A stretch of 36,011 nt of DNA. Origin: Sanchytrium tribonematis (lineage: Eukaryota; Sanchytriomycota; Sanchytriomycetes; Sanchytriales; Sanchytriaceae). Shown here one piece after another: positions 27,721 through 36,011 of this stretch. The first letter of the stretch is position 1, and each line of letters opens with the position of its first letter. The position numbers were made by a program, and so were the translations under genes. The DNA lies in contig JADGIG010000035.1 in assembly GCA_018985235.1 (NCBI GenBank), positions 1-36,011 of the forward strand, written 5' to 3'. A model generated the notes under the pieces. That model had not been told where the DNA came from. It ran no database searches and worked only from the letters and a program-made list of their open reading frames with translations.

Positions 27721-28320
27721 ATGTTATTATGGGCTTTTCCCGTCACTACTTTTGGATTAGGCACTTGGCAGGTATATAGATATTATTGGAAGAAAAATTT
27801 AATAAAAAAAGCAGAGGAAAGTTTAAGGAAAGATCCAGTTGATGGGTTGACCACGGAGGAATATCGTAAAATGAAATTAAATGGAATCATGCATGAAGAA
27901 TTAATACCTGTAAACGGAATTGAAGGTGGTATTCGCGGCAATTATATAATCCAGCCATTTACACTAAAAGACGGAACTCGAATTTTGGTACAACGAGGTT
28001 TTATTCGAGATAATGGAAATTTAACAACATCTAGTGACGAGGGTATAGTTTTAAGAAATGAAAAGCAAGGCTTTAGGCCTGATAATACTCCTAAAAATTG
28101 GTATTGGAAAGATGTTGATAACATTGCAAGATTATTTCAAACCCAGCCAGTTTTGGTGGGAATGGTCAAGACTCCGGAGCACAGGGCAGGGATTGTCCCC
28201 AAGCCGTCTTACCATAATAACCATATGCAATACATAATTACTTGGTTCTCGATATCGGCCATTACAAGCCTAATGCTCTGGAATAGAAGAAAGCCAATTT
28301 TATATAAAAGATCATTTTAA
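27721..28320 (+). CDS. SHY1: Surf1/Shy1 cytochrome c oxidase assembly factor
   Basis: 199 residues. Assists Cox1 maturation during complex IV assembly in the inner mitochondrial membrane. Two transmembrane segments frame the intermembrane domain: residues 1-20 (LLWAFPVTTFGLGTWQVYR, with the family's GLGTWQVxR) and about 170-190 (MQYIITWFSISAITSLMLW, matching the HLQYIxTWYGLSAATS signature). In between are GNYIIQPFTLKDGTRILVQRGFI and NWYWKDVDNIARLF. The middle loop after RGFI is shorter than in yeast or human. No presequence precedes the first helix at this ATG; an in-frame TAG lies 30 bases upstream, so either the first helix acts as the targeting signal or an upstream exon is missed. It is divergent from GUF1. 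Confidence 0.9.
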   Translation: MLLWAFPVTTFGLGTWQVYRYYWKKNLIKKAEESLRKDPVDGLTTEEYRKMKLNGIMHEELIPVNGIEGGIRGNYIIQPFTLKDGTRILVQRGFIRDNGNLTTSSDEGIVLRNEKQGFRPDNTPKNWYWKDVDNIARLFQTQPVLVGMVKTPEHRAGIVPKPSYHNNHMQYIITWFSISAITSLMLWNRRKPILYKRSF

Positions 28321-28353
28321 TTACTTTTTATTATTTGGATTTTTGATGGGCAT

Positions 28354-28497
28354 TCACATAATGGTGCATCCGCCTTGTTGAATTTCGTGTCCCTCATTTG
28401 AGGCAGTTCCTGGTATAGGTGGTGATGCTGGTGTATTAGGGCTGGGAATCGAAATTGGAATAGCTGACATTGAAAGCATTAATAATTGCGTCTTCAT
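28354..28497 (-). CDS. 47-codon ORF with C-terminal CaaX box; possible pheromone precursor
   Basis: From ATG 28497 (MKTQLLMLSMSAIPISIPSP) to TGA, 47 residues, ending GHEIQQGGCTIM. CTIM is a textbook farnesylation signal (Cys, two small or aliphatic residues, Met), with Cys at position 44. The middle is Pro/Ser/Thr-rich with no secondary structure expected. Short precursors (24-47 residues) that end in CaaX are characteristic of fungal a-factor-like lipopeptide mating pheromones. A Met at residue 10 would give a 38-residue form. A heterotrimeric G-gamma subunit also ends in CaaX but needs a helical domain absent here. It lies behind RPN11 (same strand, 109 bp from its stop) and faces the SURF1 stop, a 286-bp space with no other gene. 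The motif is seen; the role is inferred. Confidence 0.4.
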   Translation of the reverse strand: MKTQLLMLSMSAIPISIPSPNTPASPPIPGTASNEGHEIQQGGCTIM

Positions 28498-28606
28498 TTG
28501 ATTTGGAACCGGCAATAGATATCATGATCAAGTTTGATTGGAAAGAAACCTGCACAAAATGTCACAATAGGAAAGTACAAGAATAAAGTATTTTGAGCCA
28601 AGATAT

Positions 28607-29540
28607 TTATTTTGTAAATGCCAATAAATCTACCATAGTTTTTAATGTCAAATCTAAGTTTTCTTGAATAGATTCATTTGCAGCATCCCTCAAATGTCTT
28701 TTTGGGTCTTGTTTGCCAACGTGTCTAGACTGCAATTCTTCCTCTGTCATTTTCAGTTCTTCTTGGACTGATTTGTTGTATAATTCTGCCAATTTGAGCA
28801 TATGCGTCATTTGTTCAGCGGTGTGTTTGTTATGTGTTTCCATATCTTTTTGAAATTTAAGAGGATATGACCATTCTTTTTGGTGCACATTAAGCAGCAT
28901 TTTTTCTTCTAGTTCATTTTTCTTGTATGATATTGGCATCGAGTAATAGTGTCTATTCAAACCGTGCACCAAAGCCTAAGTTATTTCTAATTACTTGTAT
29001 TGAAGGCTTATTCAAATGACCAAGATTGCTGCTGGTTTGTCTCGCTTCTTGTCCAGTCATCATGGTCTGCGGGCTAATTAAACGAAATGCATCTATAACA
29101 ACTTTCCCTGGAACACTTTGAATAGGGTCAACTACGACGGCAACGGCACGATTGTTTAGTTGTTCAAATGATTGCTGGGTATTAATGTCAACACTACTCA
29201 ACCAACATCCAAATCCGGGATGTGAGTGGTACCAACCAACTACATTTTCCGGCCTACCAGTCAGTTTTAACATATCCATCATTTGAGTTTGAAAAACTGG
29301 ATCCACAGCTTCAACGCTGACACCAGTGCCGCTTTGAGGCATGGCAAAAACATCGATAACCTGGACTGTGTACTCGTCAACAAATTCTCCAAGCATCAAT
29401 CCCATCACTTCCATTGGAACTCCGGCACGACCATGCTTCAACATTTTTAATAATGCTAGGGAGGATATGTATATGGTTTCTGAAGTATCTGTATCTACAG
29501 CAGCAGCACCTTGTTGGCCAAATAAACTATTAAAATCCAT
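28607..29540 (-). CDS. RPN11: 26S proteasome deubiquitinase Rpn11, 19-nt intron
   Basis: Exons 29540-28995 (182 codons) and 28975-28607, joined across 19 nt, give 304 residues; yeast Rpn11 is 306. This zinc metalloprotease of the proteasome lid cuts ubiquitin chains from substrates. The JAMM site is complete: Glu44, then His105-Ser-His107 and Asp118 in [17 protein letters not shown]. Exon 1 ends HLNKPSIQ; exon 2 begins [29 protein letters not shown], exactly the conserved [17 protein letters not shown] of the family. Without splicing the frame gives 13 unrelated residues and stops, losing the C-terminal helices that pair with Rpn8. An in-frame TTG upstream is not needed; ATG 29540 (MDFNSLFG) is normal. 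It is among the most conserved proteins here, which makes the intron call strong. Confidence 0.95.
28976..28994 (-). other. Putative 19-nt spliceosomal intron in RPN11
   Basis: On the minus strand: GTAATTAGAAATAACTTAG, 19 nt, GT-AG, phase 0 (between Gln182 and Ala183). Conservation on both sides (KPSIQ / [12 protein letters not shown]) leaves no freedom to place the boundaries elsewhere. The 3' end TAACTTAG is the same as in the DBP2 intron and looks like a branch-point element fused to the 3' splice site. Retention gives a premature stop. Confidence 0.82.
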
Positions 29541-29738
29541 TGTTACAAAAATTATTGGCAAAACAAATTGAAATTGTTGAGAAAGACTCTAAACTGTAAG
29601 TATAGCCTAATTTTCTCAGCTAATTTATTGTAGTCTGATCAAACATGTGAATAAAGCAGCCAATCATTACGCAATTTTCAACTGCCAATCATTTTGGGCT
29701 TGTTAGAGCTAATAAGCGAGAACGGATCTTGCTTTAAG

Positions 29739-30020
29739 ATGTTACTTTTGTTTCTCGCTGTGATGATGGCTATTGTAAGAGTACCTAAAAAATTCGGAGA
29801 ATCCAATGGGAAATTTAAATCTAGAACTCTCGGACGCGCAAAGCCAAAGCAGGATGATGAATCAATCGAGAAAGATAGCCCATCAGTGCCTATATTGATA
29901 AGTCAAAGACGTCCTGGAAATTACTCCGACAGCGCAAAAGAGGGGTTCACTGAATATTCTGATAGTGCAACTCATAAAAATTCTGTATTTGTGCTTCTGG
30001 CAGTATATTATTTACATTAG
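29739..30020 (+). CDS. Small ORF with N-terminal signal-like segment, unknown
   Basis: 93 residues from the first ATG at 29739; the frame is open further upstream but only with non-ATG codons. The N-terminus (MLLLFLAVMMAIVRVP) looks like a signal peptide or anchor. The middle is charged and Ser-rich (FGESNGKFKSRTLGRAKPKQDDES, RRPGNYSDSAKEGFTEYSDS). The C-terminus is a short hydrophobic run (VFVLLAVYYLH), reminiscent of a GPI-attachment or tail-anchor signal but short. No family recognised. It is divergent from RPN11 with 198 bp between starts. Codon composition is like its neighbours. It could be a small cell-surface protein; existence is uncertain. Confidence 0.35.
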   Translation: MLLLFLAVMMAIVRVPKKFGESNGKFKSRTLGRAKPKQDDESIEKDSPSVPILISQRRPGNYSDSAKEGFTEYSDSATHKNSVFVLLAVYYLH

Positions 30021-30459
30021 TAAAAGTTTTCAAATTTTTCTTTGACATTTGGTCTAAGTTAGAATTCATGCGGTGATTGCCCAACCACATGCCGCCGAGT
30101 CAAGGGGGTCGGTTAGTTTGCCTTGTGTTCACACTTTTGTTCAATTTTGAATAGACAATATAAAATTCGACCTTCTATAAAGTCAAGGCAAGGTAAAGTA
30201 AATGTCTTTTCAAGCTTGAAAGACATTGATTTGCGCTATTTTAAGCAATAACATTGCGGCGCTGATATTTGCAGTTCTTTAATCTAATAAATATCATTAA
30301 AGCTGCTTCACATATCAAATCATTCCACATATGCCAACTATTTCTTCGAAATTGGCGGACAAATCCTCCTCGTTGCGGGACATTTGTTTGTTTTAAACAT
30401 GGTCTATTTTTAGAGTGTCTAAAAATGGGTATAAAATGTAAAGTTTCCCCAATTTATCA
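30021..30459. promoter_or_regulatory. Upstream region of the LEA-like gene
   Basis: 439 bp without a convincing gene. A GC-rich patch lies at about 30070-30112 (GCCGCCGAGTCAAGGGGG) with one stress-response element core AGGGG (30103-30107). A near-perfect inverted repeat centred on AAGCTT, with arms AATGTCTT(T)TCAAG and CTTGAAAGACATT, lies at 30201-30227. The GC-rich 11-mer TGCGGCGCTGA lies at 30255-30265, shared with the RSC9-like promoter. A plus-strand open frame ends at 30463 but has no ATG before its last 13 codons and is not called. The density of motifs suggests a regulated promoter; binding factors are unknown. Confidence 0.5.
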
Positions 30460-31458
30460 ATGAGCTCTCAAAACAATCAAGGAATTATCTCAAGCGTAAC
30501 TGAAAAAGCTAAAGAATTAGTTGGCATGGCTGGTGACACAGCCGGTGATGTTAAAAACAGTGCACAATCTCAAGCTAATAGCACTTCTAGACAGGCGAAG
30601 GGTGCTGCTGAAGACACTAAAAATAAGGCTAATTCTCAAGCCAAGGATGTCAAAAGATCTGCTCAACAAACTGCCAATCAGGCTCAAGACAAGACTGAAG
30701 AGGCCGCAAATACTATCACAGGCAAATTGTCAGATACTTACGAATGGGCAACTGGCCAAGGAAAATACTCCAACGAACCTAGTGTCGGAGAAACTGCTGA
30801 AAAGAAATTAGGCCAAGCTAAAAATGAAGCTGGAAGAACAGCAGAAGATAAGAAAGAAAAAATTGGTCAAAGTATTGAACAAACAAAACAAAGAGCAGGT
30901 GAGGTAGCTGAAGATACAAAACAAAATGCTGAAGAAAAGAAAAACATTTTGACAGAAAAAATCGCTGATACCTATGAGTGGGCAACTGGTCAAGGAAAAT
31001 ATTCCGATGAGCCTACTATGGCTGAGACAGCTCAAAAGAAGCTTGGCCAAACTAAGGATAGTGTAGCCGAAACTGCTCAAGAAAAGAAACAAAATTTGGA
31101 TAAATCTGTTGAGAACACTAAGAAAATGGCTGGTGAGAAATATGACAACGCGAAAGAGTATGCACAGGAAACTGCTGATAGTACACAGAAAGCTGCAGAA
31201 GAAAAGAAAAATGTTATCACTGAAAAAGTTACTGACACATATGAGTGGGCAACTGGCCAAGGAAAGTATTCAAACGAGCCAACTATCGGTGAACAGGCTT
31301 CTGACAAACTCTCTGATGCTAAAGAAAATATGCAGTCAAAAGCTAAACAAGCTCAAGACTCTGCAACTGGTACTGCTAAAGAGGCAAAGAAAGACACTAG
31401 ACAAACCGCTCAAAAGGCTAAAAAGGAAACAGACAAAAAGACTGGATTATTCTCTTAA
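30460..31458 (+). CDS. LEA-like hydrophilic repeat protein, probable stress protectant
   Basis: 332 residues, almost free of hydrophobic clusters and dominated by Ala, Lys, Glu, Gln, Thr and Asp in 11-residue-like periods (KNSAQSQANS, KAKDxxxxTAQ, EDTKQNAEEKKN). This is the look of group 3 (LEA_4) late-embryogenesis-abundant proteins, which are disordered in water and form amphipathic helices on drying. Three copies of a distinctive 16-residue block, DTYEWATGQGKYSNEP (92-107), its D-variant (170-185) and a third (259-274), are spaced 78 and 89 residues apart. Each is followed by ET/EQA..K(K)L and preceded by ITxK(L/I/V). The gene thus arose by internal duplication. Only the blocks carry Trp and Tyr. 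No signal peptide. Protection against desiccation, heat or osmotic stress is inferred from the family type; the single STRE upstream agrees. Confidence 0.72.
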   Translation: MSSQNNQGIISSVTEKAKELVGMAGDTAGDVKNSAQSQANSTSRQAKGAAEDTKNKANSQAKDVKRSAQQTANQAQDKTEEAANTITGKLSDTYEWATGQGKYSNEPSVGETAEKKLGQAKNEAGRTAEDKKEKIGQSIEQTKQRAGEVAEDTKQNAEEKKNILTEKIADTYEWATGQGKYSDEPTMAETAQKKLGQTKDSVAETAQEKKQNLDKSVENTKKMAGEKYDNAKEYAQETADSTQKAAEEKKNVITEKVTDTYEWATGQGKYSNEPTIGEQASDKLSDAKENMQSKAKQAQDSATGTAKEAKKDTRQTAQKAKKETDKKTGLFS

Positions 31459-31491
31459 TAAATAAACATATTTTTTATTCTGTCAATCTGC

Positions 31492-32349
31492 TTATATCCA
31501 CTTGTACGAATTTTCTTTAATTTCCATTGCTTCTGTGAGCAATTCAGGCAAAATTTTGCTCATATGTGCATCAATCTTTATGTCGAATTTATCGTCTTTT
31601 CTTGTGGGACCTAGATTGATGCAGCTGGCAAAATTACCTCTCTCTTTGACATAGTGCAAAAATCGAAACGCAGAATAAGTGGTTAGCGTGCTTCCAATAA
31701 CAAGAAGAAAGTCAGAGTTCTCCACTAGTACATCTGCCTTCCTTCGAGTTCTAGTATCTATATTTTCTCCAAAAAATACAACTCTCGGTTTCAAAATTCC
31801 ATTGCACTTTGTACAATTAGGTAGATTAATAAAATCATAAGAATCCAACTCAACTGGTGCATCACCATCTGGGTTCACCCTGTCATTCCACTTCAATTCG
31901 TCTGCTTTTGGGTTTAGATCAGTAAATCTCTGCTGAAATACTTTGCGGTCACTCAAATCGCCGCAGTTTTGACATTGAACCTCAAATAATGAACCGTGAA
32001 GCTCTAGCGGATCACTTCCGGCCTTTTTGTGCAATGAATCTACATTTTGGGTAACAATTGATCCTCCTAAATACTGCAATCGTGTAATATTAAAATGATT
32101 TGGATTGGGATTGGCATTCAAAATTGTTTTCCAACCTAAATAAGATCTTAACCAGTATCTCTTTCTGTTTCTCTCATTTTCCATAAAGTATTGAATCGTA
32201 ATAGGTTTAAAATTCTTATTTACAACGTAAGCACCTTTAGCACCTCTGTAGTCTGGTATATTCGAATCGGTTGAGACTCCCGCACCACACAAAATTACAG
32301 GATGCTTTGCTTTCATAAATTCACTGGCAATCTTCTGAATTGGCGTCAT
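31492..32349 (-). CDS. Class II sirtuin, SIRT4-like NAD-dependent deacylase
   Basis: 285 residues. NAD-dependent protein deacylase or lipoamidase; SIRT4 relatives act in mitochondria. Rossmann motif CGAGVSTDSNIPDYRG (21-36), TQNVDSLHKKAG (100-111), catalytic His118 in LELHGSL, zinc cysteines 126/129 (CQNC) and 179/182 (CTKC), and VVFFGENI. The long insert between the zinc pairs (DRKVFQQRFTDLNPKADELKWNDRVNPDGDAPVEL) matches SIRT4 and is absent from Hst2/SIRT1-3. IQYFMENERNRKRYWLRSYLGW and INLGPTRKDD are also SIRT4-type. The ATG at 32349 starts right before the fold, so no mitochondrial presequence is visible; either it is cytosolic or an upstream exon is missed. It is convergent with the LEA-like gene (33 bp between stops) and divergent from DBP2 (231 bp). 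Confidence 0.9.
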   Translation of the reverse strand: MTPIQKIASEFMKAKHPVILCGAGVSTDSNIPDYRGAKGAYVVNKNFKPITIQYFMENERNRKRYWLRSYLGWKTILNANPNPNHFNITRLQYLGGSIVTQNVDSLHKKAGSDPLELHGSLFEVQCQNCGDLSDRKVFQQRFTDLNPKADELKWNDRVNPDGDAPVELDSYDFINLPNCTKCNGILKPRVVFFGENIDTRTRRKADVLVENSDFLLVIGSTLTTYSAFRFLHYVKERGNFASCINLGPTRKDDKFDIKIDAHMSKILPELLTEAMEIKENSYKWI

Positions 32350-32532
32350 CGGAGAAGATGTAATTTCAAACTTTATCGGAAAAGTCCTAAATTTTAAAAC
32401 TATGCAAAGTAGTAAAAATTTTAGCTCAGGTGCTCAATATAACAAATGCCACATACCAAGGACATTTTTGTAATCTTATACCGTCGTGAAATGACTATCT
32501 ATCTTATCAGTGATTGCCGACCAATCAAATAA

Positions 32533-34359
<1,827 letters not shown>

Positions 34360-34426
34360 TTGTTAGTAAATATTGATTTATTATGAGAAGAATGAAGCTA
34401 CAACAAATAACCTAAACCATTAAAGT

Positions 34427-34735
34427 TTAAAAGCAAATATCAGAAAATTCAATGAAGCCTTTCAACTTGGATCTCAAATCTTCGTTGCTTGTCTGCTTTG
34501 CAAGTCTCTGTGCAAAATCATAATGATAGATTCTTCCGGTGAAGATTTTCACATTCATAAATACCTCGAAATCAAATTCTCGCTCAGAGAATTTGTTTAC
34601 AAAACTGTCTAGGATTTTTTCCACACCGTGTTTCAAACTCTCATCAAAAAGTTGAAATAAAAACAGACTCGCTGATTGGTTGTTTGGAAATAGCCGCTCA
34701 AAGATTAAAATTTGAACATCTCTGATTAACTGCAT
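34427..34735 (-). CDS. Small conserved-looking protein, unknown function
   Basis: 102 residues from ATG 34735. No family recognised. It appears mostly helical: MQLIRDVQILIFERLFP, a second helix ASLFLFQLFDESLKHGVEKILDSFVNKF, then EFDFEVFMNVKIFTGRIYHYDFAQRLAKQ and a closing LRSKLKGFIEFSDICF. No signal peptide or transmembrane helix; balanced composition typical of a small globular protein. It is convergent with DBP2 (67 bp between stops). Codon composition is like neighbouring genes. Confidence 0.55.
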   Translation of the reverse strand: MQLIRDVQILIFERLFPNNQSASLFLFQLFDESLKHGVEKILDSFVNKFSEREFDFEVFMNVKIFTGRIYHYDFAQRLAKQTSNEDLRSKLKGFIEFSDICF

Positions 34736-35353
34736 TATTTTTCATACTTTTATTTCTTTAGCTATTATTTTTTTAAATTTATTTCGACTCTGTCAAATAT
34801 TATTTAGGGTAGACCTATGCTCTGACCGGGTTTCGAACATCCAATGTCTGAGTTCATTCCTTATTCAAAAACCACATCCAAATTATCAATTTTTAACTTT
34901 GTTGAGTATCTCAAACCCAGAAATATTTAGAGGTAATGAAAAGTGAATTCTATTATTTGAAACTGGAGTCCCAAACATGAAAACTGATGCAAATATCAAA
35001 TCATTTGGTCTGAAAGTATCATACTTATCTTGACAGTTGTTTGAGCAATTTCTCGGTTTTATAAAAAATGTTGTCTTATTACAGACCTCATTTTATCGCG
35101 AAATAGTTAATTTTAAAATCGCTCTAAGTATTCATATTCGAACAAAGAATTATTTTTGTTTTCACAGAGTAACTTGATCTTCTTCTGATGTCAACTTCCT
35201 TAAAAAAAGGCTCCTCGGAATGAAAAAATATCCGGATAACTTTTGTCCTTAACATCACCCCATGTTGTGCAAATTGTCAGCTGATTTAGATGATAGATTG
35301 TCTAAATTTTAGACAGAGTCTTACATAAAGAAATCAGCCTCATTCCTAAGAAT
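34736..35353. other. Long intergenic region, no gene recognised
   Basis: 618 bp, the longest gene-free stretch here. All frames are interrupted by frequent stops. It contains a short GC-richer patch (CTCTGACCGGGTTTCGAACATCC, about 34817-34840) that recalls a tRNA T-arm but does not fold as one, and a 17-nt palindrome TGTCTAAATTTTAGACA at 35299-35315, 38 bp before the next ATG. An unrecognised structured RNA could be here; I have no positive evidence. Confidence 0.4.
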
Positions 35354-35530
35354 ATGAATACTCAGGATCATCGTATTTTAAAAAGATCTGATAGTAAAGT
35401 GTATGGTCAACCTGAAGGTTCCGGATTAGGTGCTCATCAGGAAGAGTTTAAGCCAACAAATCGATTAAGGAGATCAAATAGTATTGGAGAAGAAACATGC
35501 GCTAAATTGTTTGGAACAAATGACATTTAA
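35354..35530 (+). CDS. Small hydrophilic ORF, 58 aa
   Basis: ATG 35354 (MNTQDHRILKRSDSKVYGQP) to TAA. Hydrophilic, Ser/Arg/Glu-rich, ending RLRRSNSIGEETCAKLFGTNDI. RRSNS is a good PKA-type phosphorylation site (R-R-x-S). No family recognised. The palindrome TGTCTAAATTTTAGACA directly upstream and AATAAAA signals after the stop (about 35540 and 35573) frame it like a real transcription unit, and its codon use is normal. It lies 201 bp upstream of DRS1. Confidence 0.45.
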   Translation: MNTQDHRILKRSDSKVYGQPEGSGLGAHQEEFKPTNRLRRSNSIGEETCAKLFGTNDI

Positions 35531-35731
35531 AATATATAATAAAACATTGCCTCAATTTATGAAACTATGAAATAAAAAGACAATTATTGTGACTGTCGTA
35601 AAAATTTAAATGAAGAGGTGTGACTGTTTGTAATGTAATCAAATTGTAAATTAATCATCAAAAAGTTATACTATTGATGCATCATATATTTGAAGGCAAA
35701 ATGGAATTGCAATTTAAAGAAAGTTACAAAC

Positions 35732-36011
35732 ATGGAGGTCAATTCGTCTTTCGTCTTTGATGATGAACAGCCAGTTGTGGAGTATCCAAAGTCTGCTATT
35801 GAAACAATCTTAGAGCAAAAAATCCAAATAAATGATGAGGTTGAATCAGATGATTCCAATAAAGAATCGGAAATGGAGATTGATTCTGCAAGTGAATTAA
35901 GCGAATCTGATGCAGAATCAACTCATTCATTGTCTATTTTTGAACAAGCAGATCCAGTTGATGTAAATAACGCTCAATTTGATAAAATGAATCTAAGTAG
36001 ACCCATTCTAA
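35732..36011 (+). CDS. DRS1: DEAD-box helicase Drs1 (DDX27), 3' partial
   Basis: 93 codons are visible before the window ends. The first 60 residues are acidic and Ser-rich (VESDDSNKESEMEIDSASELSESDAESTHS), the disordered N-terminus typical of nucleolar helicases. Then comes FEQADPVDVNNAQFDKMNLSRPIL, the start of the Q motif: F..MNLSRP(I/L)L is characteristic of Drs1/DDX27, needed for 27S pre-rRNA processing and 60S assembly. The helicase motifs lie beyond the window. The ATG at 35732 is the first in frame; the frame is open to a TGA at 35675 without another ATG. Two other ATGs (35677, 35701) are in a different frame and form a short overlapping upstream ORF ending at 35760. The N-terminus is shorter than in yeast (about 85 residues before the Q motif). 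Confidence 0.8.
   Translation, partial: MEVNSSFVFDDEQPVVEYPKSAIETILEQKIQINDEVESDDSNKESEMEIDSASELSESDAESTHSLSIFEQADPVDVNNAQFDKMNLSRPIL

Noticed and set aside
28354..28497. CaaX ORF as a G-protein gamma subunit.
   Set aside because: G-gamma needs a helical region with conserved LRRL and NPF-like elements; this ORF is Pro/Ser-rich without them.
28953..28975. RPN11 as two overlapping genes.
   Set aside because: Both pieces are consecutive parts of one Rpn11; the downstream piece has no natural ATG start.
30269..30463. Cys-containing ORF before the LEA-like gene.
   Set aside because: Starts with TTG, no ATG before its last 13 codons, overlaps the promoter and the LEA-like start.
34800..34870. 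Possible tRNA: GGGTTTCGAACATCC resembles a T-arm/B-box.
   Set aside because: The arms around TTCGAAC pair only over four bases including a G-T, no 7-bp acceptor partner or anticodon arm can be placed on either strand.

Overview
This is compact, AT-rich, eukaryotic nuclear DNA. I support about 29 genes in 36 kb, and only three introns are visible. The gene set is opisthokont and fungus-like: Fab1-type PI3P 5-kinase, an ARID subunit like Rsc9, Orc2, a Slx9-like protein, HMG-CoA synthase, a POT peptide transporter, GTP cyclohydrolase II, mS37/Mrp10, Guf1, Surf1/Shy1, Rpn11, Dbp2 and Drs1. Stops are TAA, TAG and TGA, and CTG reads as Leu in the conserved GSLRCDC motif of GTP cyclohydrolase II, so the code looks standard. 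A DD3-3-like secreted protein, a family I associate with amoebae, zoosporic fungi and other protists, and the ACOT9 and SIRT4 types of enzyme suggest an early-diverging or reduced fungal lineage rather than a budding yeast. That placement is inference and I do not name a species. LAYOUT. 1-5.9 kb: 3' part of FAB1, a small two-helix membrane protein and a tandem hotdog acyl-CoA thioesterase. 5.9-8.2 kb (minus): an LtrA-like membrane protein and an F-box/zinc protein with an XPA-like segment. 8.6-12.3 kb: RSC9-like (plus), ORC2 (minus), SLX9-like and a four-helix membrane protein (plus). 12.4-19.5 kb, mostly minus: HMG-CoA synthase, peptide transporter, DD3-3-like protein and an LRR protein resembling Nud1/Cdc11 scaffolds. 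19.6-25.1 kb (plus): a 1465-residue helical orphan, RIB1-type GTP cyclohydrolase II and mS37. 25.1-27.5 kb (minus): an unknown 206-aa protein and GUF1. 27.7-29.5 kb: SURF1 (plus), a tiny CaaX-ending ORF (minus) and RPN11 (minus). 29.7-36 kb: a small secreted-like ORF, an LEA-like repeat protein, a SIRT4-type sirtuin (minus), DBP2 with an intron, small orphans and the start of DRS1. The genes are unrelated housekeeping and accessory functions and not a pathway cluster; mitochondrial functions recur (GUF1, SURF1, mS37, thioesterase, sirtuin). Spacing is extreme: convergent stops lie 5-9 bp apart in three pairs, and RIB1 starts 18 bp after the preceding stop. MOST INTERESTING. RPN11 and the peptide transporter are each interrupted by exactly 19 nt with GT...AG ends. 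Removing those 19 nt restores strongly conserved protein sequence and the normal family length. They look like ultrashort spliceosomal introns, far shorter than usual fungal introns. The third intron (117 nt, in DBP2) ends in the same TAACTTAG as the RPN11 intron, lies in the region where DBP2-family genes carry a conserved autoregulatory intron, and holds a perfect 23-bp inverted repeat flanked by TTGCT direct repeats. It is either a regulatory RNA hairpin or a small foldback insertion. A 47-codon ORF ending in the farnesylation signal CTIM, behind RPN11, is a candidate lipopeptide pheromone precursor.
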